From contig CAIPQX010000019.1 in the NCBI GenBank assembly GCA_903867285.1, positions 1 to 8,842 on the forward strand: a stretch of 8,842 nt of DNA. The letters are read 5' to 3'. Under the pieces are notes generated by a model. That model was given only the letters and a program-made list of their open reading frames with translations, searched no databases and had not been told where the DNA came from. Positions 1 to 5,427 of the stretch are shown in pieces. Every line of letters starts with the position of its first letter. Position 1 is the first letter of the stretch. The position numbers were made by a program, and so were the translations under genes. This DNA is from an uncultured Actinomycetes bacterium (GTDB taxonomy: Bacteria; Actinomycetota; Actinomycetes; Nanopelagicales; Nanopelagicaceae).

Positions 1-53
1 CGGCGACACTGCGATTATGAGCCGCATGCTCTACCAAGCTGAGCTACCCCGCC
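1..53 (-). tRNA. tRNA-Met (CAT anticodon), 3' end cut by the window edge
   Basis: Read on the minus strand the gene begins GGCGGGGTAGCTCAG. The D stem is GCTC/GAGC and the anticodon loop CTCATAA presents CAT. The anticodon stem TGCGG/TCGCA pairs with one G-T. The 5' strand of the T arm is reached before the window ends, so the T loop and the 3' acceptor strand are missing. The first base is G, whereas bacterial initiator tRNAs usually start with C and have a 1-72 mismatch, so this is more likely elongator Met. A CAT anticodon could also be the lysidine-modified Ile2 tRNA. It lies 14 nt downstream of tRNA-Thr and is probably co-transcribed with it. Confidence 0.93.
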
Positions 54-67
54 AAGAGTAATTTTCG

Positions 68-140
68 AGCCCCCTATCGGAATCGAACCGATGACCTCTT
101 CCTTACCATGGAAGCACTCTACCGACTGAGCTAAGGGGGC
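68..140 (-). tRNA. tRNA-Thr (GGT anticodon)
   Basis: This is a complete 73-nt cloverleaf on the minus strand. The acceptor strand GCCCCCT pairs with AGGGGGC. The D arm is GCTC/GAGT, the anticodon stem is CTTCC/GGAAG around loop ATGGTAA (anticodon GGT, reading ACC/ACU), and the T arm contains the GGTTCGATTCC core. The base after the acceptor strand is T, and the following bases are CGAAAA, so CCA is not encoded and must be added after transcription. The Thr-Met order with a short spacer is a familiar actinobacterial tRNA cluster. Confidence 0.96.
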
Positions 141-155
141 GAACCTACGCCCGCA

Positions 156-184
156 AGGTTACAGGTAATGGGTAACTCGGCGAA
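156..184 (-). promoter_or_regulatory. Candidate promoter for the tRNA-Thr/tRNA-Met unit
   Basis: On the minus strand a TAACCT hexamer (156-161) lies 17 bp downstream of TTCGCC (179-184), which matches TTGACA at three positions. Transcription would start about 9 nt before the mature tRNA-Thr 5' end, a sensible distance for a tRNA leader. A better -35-like word, TTGAAT (185-190), sits just upstream but its spacing to TAACCT is 23 bp. On the plus strand of 141-228 I see no good TANNNT element serving the next gene. The match is weak and rests mainly on position. Confidence 0.35.
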
Positions 185-228
185 ATTCAAGGGTTGTACC
201 TGCCTGCTCCTATTGAAAGGATGCCCTT

Positions 229-912
229 ATGAGTCTGCCTGAGAACCACCTACCCAATCTTCCGCATTGGCACCGACCACACCTAGGCGAGCGTCGCTGG
301 CCGGTCTCCTTTGTCGTGGCAGTAGTGATTGTTCTCCAATATTTGCTGCCTAAAACACTCTCCCTCAAAAGTCAGCCTGATATCTGCATCCTGGAAGCTC
401 TTCTCACCGTATTGCTCTTTGCGATCAGTCCAGGAAGAATTTCCCGGCATCGCAGATCAACCTGGTGGACGGGAGTCGCTCTTACCGGAGTTATGACAGC
501 TAGCAATATCGCCTCAGCAGTGCACCTTTTGCAAAAGTTAATAGATGGGACAATTAAAAGTCCTGCGAATCTGCTCGCCTTTGGCGGTTCTATCTGGCTC
601 ACTAACATGGTGGTCTTCAGCCTCTGGTACTGGGAGTTTGATCGCGGAGGCCCAGGAGCGAGAGCTCAGGCAATCGATCCCTACCCAGATTTCCTCTTCC
701 CGCAGATGACAGATCCCAGTTATGCACCGATGAATTGGAAGCCAACCTACTTCGACTATCTCTTTACATCCTATACAAATGCCAGTGCATTTAGCCCAAC
801 TGATGTCATGCCACTAACCAGGTGGGCGAAGATGCTGATGATGATTCAGAGCGCGACATCACTTATAACCGTAGGACTAGTTATTGCCCGTGCGGTAAAT
901 ATTCTGCCTTAG
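229..912 (+). CDS. Five-helix membrane protein with a pore-like C-terminal segment (DUF1345-like, function unknown)
   Basis: This 227-residue protein has an ATG start with a good Shine-Dalgarno, GAAAGGA at 215-221, 7 nt upstream. Hydrophobic helices are visible at about 25-41, 51-68, 80-100, 114-136 and 204-226, with a 65-residue loop between the last two. The loop and last helix (about 175-226) resemble the pore-helix/filter/inner-helix unit of two-TM potassium channels. From memory it aligns without gaps to KcsA through the PVTxWGR region, here PLTRWAK (195-201). Where a channel has the TVGYGD filter this protein has AFSPTD (187-192), so it should not be a classical K+ channel. The size and C-terminal layout also recall DUF1345 proteins. 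It acts in the cytoplasmic membrane, but substrate or partner is unknown. Its stop codon directly abuts that of the next gene on the other strand. Confidence 0.85.
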   Translation: MSLPENHLPNLPHWHRPHLGERRWPVSFVVAVVIVLQYLLPKTLSLKSQPDICILEALLTVLLFAISPGRISRHRRSTWWTGVALTGVMTASNIASAVHLLQKLIDGTIKSPANLLAFGGSIWLTNMVVFSLWYWEFDRGGPGARAQAIDPYPDFLFPQMTDPSYAPMNWKPTYFDYLFTSYTNASAFSPTDVMPLTRWAKMLMMIQSATSLITVGLVIARAVNILP

Positions 913-1353
913 TTACTTGGCGGTGTATTTTGGAACCAGATGTGCAAAGAATTGGTTGAGTTGCGCCCGCGGAATTCCCACGCTAATAGTCACAACTTGG
1001 GTTCCCGCCAAAGATCCGGCTCCCGGCTTATTAACAACGGTACGAGTTGCGCCACGGATGAGCATCATGTTCATTGGGCAGATATTCTTGGCGGAGCTTT
1101 CGGTGAGGGTGAGAGACTTCTTGCCAGTGCCATATTGAACTGAAACCGATTCATCTCTGCCGACTCCACACGTTGTCATGCCAAAGGTCTTTAGAGTCAA
1201 TCCAACGGTGTAACTAGGTTGGTAAACAACATAGTTGAGACCGGTCTGGGCATCCTGATACGGATTGCCGCTTCCCATGGCAAGGGCCGGAATCACGTTA
1301 GTAGCGAGTATTCCTGCTGCTAATACGGGTACGAGACTTCTCCTAATCTTCAT
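913..1353 (-). CDS. Small secreted protein, hypothetical
   Basis: This 146-residue protein has a clear Sec signal peptide: positive start (residues 1-5, MKIRR), hydrophobic core to about 20, and a probable type I cleavage after A25 in PALA|MG. The mature part is about 120 residues. It has two cysteines, C62 and C92, that could form one disulfide, alternating hydrophobic/polar stretches suggestive of a beta fold, and no transmembrane segment after the signal. There is no lipobox. I do not recognise the family. The ATG has no Shine-Dalgarno sequence, but a TAGCCT hexamer lies 6 nt upstream, suggesting a leaderless mRNA. The gene diverges from msrB across 98 bp and converges on the membrane protein gene with no base between the stops. 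An envelope role is all that can be inferred. Confidence 0.8.
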   Translation of the reverse strand: MKIRRSLVPVLAAGILATNVIPALAMGSGNPYQDAQTGLNYVVYQPSYTVGLTLKTFGMTTCGVGRDESVSVQYGTGKKSLTLTESSAKNICPMNMMLIRGATRTVVNKPGAGSLAGTQVVTISVGIPRAQLNQFFAHLVPKYTAK

Positions 1354-1359
1354 TGCTTT

Positions 1360-1365
1360 AGGCTA
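1360..1365 (-). promoter_or_regulatory. Putative -10 element for a leaderless transcript of the secreted protein gene
   Basis: TAGCCT on the minus strand ends 6 nt before the ATG at 1353. A normal -10 to start-site distance would place the first transcribed base on the A of the start codon. No Shine-Dalgarno lies upstream of this ATG, which fits. I find no convincing -35 at 16-18 bp. Confidence 0.45.
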
Positions 1366-1415
1366 CAAGGCTCTTCTGGGCTTTTCCTGTCGGACACCTG
1401 TGACTTCCCTATAAG

Positions 1416-1444
1416 TTTCCGATACTGCATTTCGCTAGTAACAT
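1416..1444 (+). promoter_or_regulatory. Putative msrB promoter giving a leaderless mRNA
   Basis: TAACAT (1439-1444) lies 7 nt before the msrB ATG at 1452, and TTTCCG (1416-1421), 3 of 6 to TTGACA, lies 17 bp further upstream. The sequence between hexamer and ATG, TTTCGTT, contains no ribosome binding site, so translation probably begins on the 5' end of the message. A second candidate -10, GATACT at 1421-1426, would make a longer leader but still no Shine-Dalgarno. Confidence 0.45.
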
Positions 1445-1451
1445 TTTCGTT

Positions 1452-1874
1452 ATGAGCGATGAGAGCCTTCCAGAATTTCCTGTAGCGGTTGATGAGGCCG
1501 CCCTTCGCGATCGAATTGACCCACTTTCTTATGATGTCTTGCGTAATGCGGCTACAGAACGTCCATTTACCGGTGAATACAACGACACGGATGTCGAAGG
1601 AAGTTACCGCTGTAAAGCCTGCGGAAATGAATTATTTAGAAGTGAGAATAAATTCCACTCGGGCTGCGGTTGGCCCTCTTTCTATGCGCCCACAAAAGAA
1701 GATGCGGTAGTACTCATTGAAGATGCATCACTGGCACCAAGGATTCGGACTGAAGTTCGCTGTGCCAATTGCGGATCCCACCTGGGCCATGTCTTTGAGG
1801 GTGAAGGGTATGACGTTCCAACGGACCAGCGTTGGTGCATCAATTCTGTGGCACTAGTTCTTGAGAAGAAGTAA
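1452..1874 (+). CDS. msrB: Peptide-methionine (R)-S-oxide reductase MsrB
   Basis: This 140-residue protein reduces methionine-R-sulfoxide in oxidised proteins back to methionine, with thioredoxin as the usual electron donor, in the cytoplasm. It is a single complete SelR domain. Two CxxC pairs, C54/C57 and C104/C107, form the structural zinc site. The SGCGWPSF motif is at 70-77. HLGHVFEGEG (110-119) and RWCINS (127-132) form the active site, with C129 as the nucleophile. C72 in SGCGWPSF sits where the recycling cysteine of E. coli-type MsrB lies, so a two-cysteine mechanism is likely. The length is normal for a stand-alone MsrB, and no MsrA is fused or adjacent. The start lacks a Shine-Dalgarno and appears leaderless. 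The last 21 bp overlap the convergent CoA-binding protein gene. Confidence 0.96.
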   Translation: MSDESLPEFPVAVDEAALRDRIDPLSYDVLRNAATERPFTGEYNDTDVEGSYRCKACGNELFRSENKFHSGCGWPSFYAPTKEDAVVLIEDASLAPRIRTEVRCANCGSHLGHVFEGEGYDVPTDQRWCINSVALVLEKK

Positions 1875-2285
1875 GTCGTAATCAACTTTCAGGCAACGAT
1901 TTTGAACAACTCTTAATCCATTTTTGACGGCACGGTTTGCAGAAATATCATCGCGTAAACCCAGTTGTAGCCACATGGACTTAGCTTTTACGGCTATCGC
2001 TTCGTCTAAAACTGTTGGTACATCTGCAACGTTGCGAAATACATCGACGATATCTACCCATTCTGGAATATCGGCGATGGAAGGATAAACATCGTGACCG
2101 AAGAGCTTTTCGAGGCGGGGGTTTACAAAGAAGAGCTGAAAATGCGAGTTATCCAGTAGCCATTCACTCACACCATAAACAGGACGTTCCGGATTATCAG
2201 ATGCGCCAACAATTGCTACGGTTTTGGAACTCCTAAGTAGTTCTGCTACCTCTTCATCGCTGGGCGGAACCCACATAATGGTCAT
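1854..2285 (-). CDS. CoA-binding domain protein, YccU family
   Basis: This 143-residue protein is a stand-alone Rossmann-type CoA-binding domain, like the nucleotide-binding subdomain of succinyl-CoA synthetase. The dinucleotide/CoA loop is VAIVGASDNPERPVYGVS (23-40). It is followed by VNPR (54-57), the DVFRN strand end (81-85), the MWLQLGL strand (104-110) and the VVQNRCLKVDY tail (126-136), where C131 occupies the usual conserved cysteine of the family. Length is typical. The physiological role is not established for this family. The ATG at 2283-2285 overlaps the glpD TGA as ATGA, so it is probably translated by coupling from glpD mRNA. An alternative ATG three codons in (2274-2276) cannot be excluded. 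The 3' end overlaps msrB by 21 bp. Confidence 0.9.
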   Translation of the reverse strand: MTIMWVPPSDEEVAELLRSSKTVAIVGASDNPERPVYGVSEWLLDNSHFQLFFVNPRLEKLFGHDVYPSIADIPEWVDIVDVFRNVADVPTVLDEAIAVKAKSMWLQLGLRDDISANRAVKNGLRVVQNRCLKVDYDLLLLKN

Positions 2286-3922
2286 CGCATAGCCGCCATC
2301 TCTGTCGCAATAAATCCCTCGTAGGCCAAAACCTCACGATGGATGTCGGTGGCGCTCCAATTGAGAGTTGGCGCAATCATCTCTGCGATTTCACGCGACA
2401 CACCTAAGCCGTGAGTGGAGTGTTCCATCGCAAACCGCAATCTGCGCGCCATAACATCAACCAAGGTGCGAGCCCCTTCGTGCGTAACCGCGTATAGAAC
2501 TTCGGCTTTGATATATCCAGCACCGGGAATGATCTCAGTCGCAAGGTCAGATTCCTTGGCAATCATCTGAAAGATGTCGCTGATCAGTGACCCATATCGA
2601 TTGAGCATCCGCTCTACAGTTGCAGTGGACACTGAATAACTCTGCGCCAGAGCGGGAATCTGTTTAACCAGATTCCGATAACCAGCCGCACCAAGAAGTG
2701 GAAGCGATTTTGTTGATGATTTAGGAACTTTGCGATCTAGGTCCTTAATAGCTGCATCCACAGCATCAGCTGCCATAACGCGGTATGTGGTGTACTTGCC
2801 GCCGGCGATGCTTACGAACCCCTTCAAAGGATGATCAACCGTGTGCTCGCGGGAAATCTTCGTGGTCGAAGAGTCTTTCGCCGGAGAAACTAGCGGCCTT
2901 AACCCGGCATAAACGCTAAGTATTTGCTCTCGCCGAATCTTAGGCAGCAATACCTTATTCGCTTCATTGATGATGTAATCGACATCGCTGCTCTCTGCCA
3001 AGGGGTACTCGCGATCACCGGTGTAATTCGTATCTGTGGTTCCGAGCAGCCACTCGTTGCCCCAAGGGATAATGAAGAGAACGGAGAGTGAGGTCTTAAT
3101 AATTATTCCGGTCTTGGCATCGATGGCATCCTTGGGAAGGATGATGTGAACACCTTTACTCATCTTAATTTTGTAGCCCGGCTTTATTCCAAATTGCTCA
3201 TAAAGTTCTTCATTCCAAATACCGGCGGCTGCAACAACCACTTTCGATCTCACACTAATGTTTTCACCATCAACTTCGACAACCGCACCGGTGATCGTTT
3301 CAGAGCTGCGAACAATCTGTCGGACCGTTGCCCCGGTCACGATACAGGCGCCATGGTCTTTTGCCGTTCGGGCAACAGTGACTGTGTGCCTGGCATCATC
3401 TACTTGCGCGTCGAAGTAAACGAGACCCCCTGTGACTAACTCTGGATTCAATGATCTTGCTTCGTTGCGCATCTCGCCGAAAGTAATGTGTCTGTGCCAT
3501 GGGACTGCGCGCAATTTTCCGCGTAGTAAGTCATAGAGCATCAGCCCCGCGCCAACATAAATACGGTCGAGATATTTCTTGTGCAAGGGATAGACAAAGG
3601 AGAGGGGCTTAACCAGGTGAGGGGCTTGATCGGTGATCATCATCTCCCGCTCGTGCAAAGCTTCGCGCACCAACTTGAAATCGAATTGCTCTAAGTAGCG
3701 CAACCCTCCATGAATTAATTTGCTCGATCTAGAGGATGTTCCCGCAGCAAAATCGTCGCTTTCGACGAGTGCAACTTTGAGTCCGCGCGCAGCCGCATCA
3801 AGAGCGATTCCGCTTCCGACAACTCCACCGCCAATGACCAAAAGATCGAACTCTTGAGACTTTAATTCTGCGATATCTACGCTGCGTTGTTCAGGATTAA
3901 GCACTGACTTATTGGAGGCCAC
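2282..3922 (-). CDS. glpD: Aerobic glycerol-3-phosphate dehydrogenase (FAD, quinone-linked)
   Basis: This 546-residue flavoprotein oxidises sn-glycerol-3-phosphate to dihydroxyacetone phosphate and passes electrons to the quinone pool at the inner face of the membrane. The FAD-binding loop GGGVVGSG is at 31-38, with the strand end ALVESDDFAAGTSSRSSKL (51-69) and the family signature LIHGGLRYLEQF (69-80). FGEMRNEARSLNPEL (148-162), GTTDTNYTGD (294-303), GLRPL (340-344) and GGKYTTYR (374-381) are typical of GlpD. The C-terminal helical cap domain runs from about 400 to the end. It is slightly longer than E. coli GlpD, as usual in actinobacteria. The start is GTG (3920-3922); no Shine-Dalgarno precedes it, but a TATTCT hexamer does, 6 nt upstream. 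It diverges from glpK and is coupled to the downstream CoA-binding gene. Confidence 0.97.
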   Translation of the reverse strand: MASNKSVLNPEQRSVDIAELKSQEFDLLVIGGGVVGSGIALDAAARGLKVALVESDDFAAGTSSRSSKLIHGGLRYLEQFDFKLVREALHEREMMITDQAPHLVKPLSFVYPLHKKYLDRIYVGAGLMLYDLLRGKLRAVPWHRHITFGEMRNEARSLNPELVTGGLVYFDAQVDDARHTVTVARTAKDHGACIVTGATVRQIVRSSETITGAVVEVDGENISVRSKVVVAAAGIWNEELYEQFGIKPGYKIKMSKGVHIILPKDAIDAKTGIIIKTSLSVLFIIPWGNEWLLGTTDTNYTGDREYPLAESSDVDYIINEANKVLLPKIRREQILSVYAGLRPLVSPAKDSSTTKISREHTVDHPLKGFVSIAGGKYTTYRVMAADAVDAAIKDLDRKVPKSSTKSLPLLGAAGYRNLVKQIPALAQSYSVSTATVERMLNRYGSLISDIFQMIAKESDLATEIIPGAGYIKAEVLYAVTHEGARTLVDVMARRLRFAMEHSTHGLGVSREIAEMIAPTLNWSATDIHREVLAYEGFIATEMAAMR

Positions 3923-3929
3923 GTGCTTA
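3898..3929. repeat. Inverted repeat flanking the glpD start, possible operator
   Basis: TAAGCAC (3898-3904) and GTGCTTA (3923-3929) are perfect 7-bp inverted arms separated by 18 bp, with centres about 25 bp apart. The left arm touches the candidate glpK -35 (CTGACT, 3904-3909) and the right arm overlaps the shared -10. A dimeric repressor binding here could control both glp genes. A 7-bp pair at this spacing can also arise by chance in about 100 bp, and the left arm is inside glpD coding sequence, so this is only a candidate. Confidence 0.25.
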
Positions 3930-3934
3930 GAATA
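3928..3934. promoter_or_regulatory. Symmetric bidirectional -10 element shared by glpK and glpD
   Basis: The seven bases TAGAATA read as TAGAAT on the plus strand (3928-3933) and TATTCT on the minus strand (3934-3929). Each hexamer ends exactly 6 nt before a start codon: glpK ATG at 3940 and glpD GTG at 3922. Transcription starting at the usual distance would therefore begin on both start codons and give two leaderless mRNAs. For glpK a -35-like CTGACT (3904-3909, 4 of 6 matches, 18-bp spacer) lies inside glpD. For glpD I see no good -35. Neither start has a usable Shine-Dalgarno: GGAGG at 3914-3918 is 21 nt from the glpK ATG, too far. Confidence 0.6.
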
Positions 3935-3939
3935 CGGGT

Positions 3940-5427
3940 ATGTCTTACATCGGGGCGATCGACCAAGGAACGACCAGTACCCGCTTCATGATCTTTGACC
4001 AGGCCGGGTCGGTCATCGCCGCTGCTCAAAAGGAGCACAACCAAATCCTGCCCCAGGCTGGATGGGTGGAGCACGATCCGCTGGAAATATTGCGAGCAAC
4101 TGACGCTGTTATTAAAGAGGCCTTATCGACTGCTGGTCTAGTCGGCCGTGACCTAGCCGCCATCGGGATCACTAACCAGCGCGAGACAACCGTTGCCTGG
4201 AACGCAATGACCGGAGTCCCACTCGGGAGCGCAATCGTCTGGCAGGACACCAGAAGTCAATCGATATTGGATGAGATCACACCTGATTCGGCTCGCCAGA
4301 TCACCCATAAGACCGGCCTACCTCTTGCTCCCTACTTTTCAGCGAGCAAGATGAGTTGGATGCTTAGAAACTCTGCCACAGTTTCCAGCGCAAGGGATCA
4401 GCAGGAGCTCCGCTTTGGAACGATCGACTCCTGGCTCGTTTGGAATTTAAGCGAGGACAATATTCACGTCACCGATGTCTCTAATGCATCGCGCACCCTC
4501 CTGATGAATCTACAAACCCTCAATTGGGATGAGGAACTTCTCGCGATCTTCGATATCCCGCTGGACTCTCTAGCCAGCATCAAGAGCTCCTCTGAAATTT
4601 ATGGTTACACCGATCCCAATGGAGTATTTGGGGCCCGCATCCCAATAGCTGGAATCGTAGGAGATCAGCACGCCGCGCTCTTAGGTCAACTCTGCTTTGA
4701 AAAGGGCGAATCGAAGACCACGTATGGAACGGGAAATTTCGCACTGATCAATACCGGAACCGAGATCATTCGTTCCAAGAAGGGCCTACTCACGACACTC
4801 GCTTTTAAATTGGGCGATGAGCCGGCCAACTACGCCCTCGAAGGTTCCGTCGCAGTCACCGGATCAGCGGTGCAATGGCTGCGCGATCAATTAGGAATAA
4901 TCGAGAAATCCTCCGATGTCGAAACTCTTGCCAAGAGTGTTCCTGATAATGGGGGCGTCTATTTTGTTCCAGCATTCTCCGGACTCTTTGCTCCCTATTG
5001 GCGCGGGGATGCGCGGGGGGTCATCGTCGGCCTCACTCGAGCGGCCACTAAGGCGCACATTGCGCGGGCCACCCTGGAAGCGATCTGTTATCAGACGCTC
5101 GATGTTATTCGGGCTATGGAGGAAGAGACCGGGGTGCGCATTAAGGTCCTCCGCGTCGATGGCGGAATAACCCAGAATCAACTCTGCATGCAGATGCAGG
5201 CCGACATACTCCAGACCGAAGTTTCTCGACCTATCGTTGCCGAGACAACTGCCCTCGGCGCTGCTTATGCCGCGGGGCTCGCTGTGGGAATATGGCGGGA
5301 TAAATCCGAATTAAAGACGCAGTGGCGAGAGAGCAATCGGTGGAAGCCAGAGATTACTGCGGAGGTTGCAGAGGCTGGATTACATAACTGGAGTAAGGCT
5401 ATTGAACGTACGCTCAACTGGATATAA
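3940..5427 (+). CDS. glpK: Glycerol kinase
   Basis: This 495-residue FGGY-family kinase phosphorylates glycerol to sn-glycerol-3-phosphate with ATP, feeding GlpD encoded next door. The first phosphate loop is DQGTTSTR (8-15). Glycerol-contacting residues expected from E. coli GlpK are present: R81-E82 in NQRET, W101, Y132, and D242-Q243 in GDQHAALLGQ. The ATP loop TYGTGNF (261-267), the FGGY signature region GSAVQWLRDQLG (308-319), the YWRGDARG segment and the C-terminal VDGGIT/ALGAAYAAG elements follow in order. Length is close to the usual 500. Where firmicute enzymes carry the phosphorylatable histidine (HFYG) this protein has GVFG (228-231), and the E. coli FBP-loop GGKGGTR is also absent, so neither PTS nor FBP control is expected. 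The start appears leaderless. The last 14 bp overlap galK. Confidence 0.97.
   Translation: MSYIGAIDQGTTSTRFMIFDQAGSVIAAAQKEHNQILPQAGWVEHDPLEILRATDAVIKEALSTAGLVGRDLAAIGITNQRETTVAWNAMTGVPLGSAIVWQDTRSQSILDEITPDSARQITHKTGLPLAPYFSASKMSWMLRNSATVSSARDQQELRFGTIDSWLVWNLSEDNIHVTDVSNASRTLLMNLQTLNWDEELLAIFDIPLDSLASIKSSSEIYGYTDPNGVFGARIPIAGIVGDQHAALLGQLCFEKGESKTTYGTGNFALINTGTEIIRSKKGLLTTLAFKLGDEPANYALEGSVAVTGSAVQWLRDQLGIIEKSSDVETLAKSVPDNGGVYFVPAFSGLFAPYWRGDARGVIVGLTRAATKAHIARATLEAICYQTLDVIRAMEEETGVRIKVLRVDGGITQNQLCMQMQADILQTEVSRPIVAETTALGAAYAAGLAVGIWRDKSELKTQWRESNRWKPEITAEVAEAGLHNWSKAIERTLNWI

Noticed and set aside
1..140. tRNA genes as a possible integration site for a mobile element
   Set aside because: No integrase, no repeated tRNA 3' end and no change in gene style nearby. 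The neighbouring genes look like ordinary chromosome.
3146..3439. 97-codon plus-strand frame opposite glpD
   Set aside because: It lies wholly within the conserved GlpD coding region on the other strand and has no start signal or family resemblance.
3920..3925. CACGTG palindrome at the glpD start codon
   Set aside because: It is a six-base palindrome expected often by chance, formed by the GTG start and its neighbours, with no second copy in the locus.
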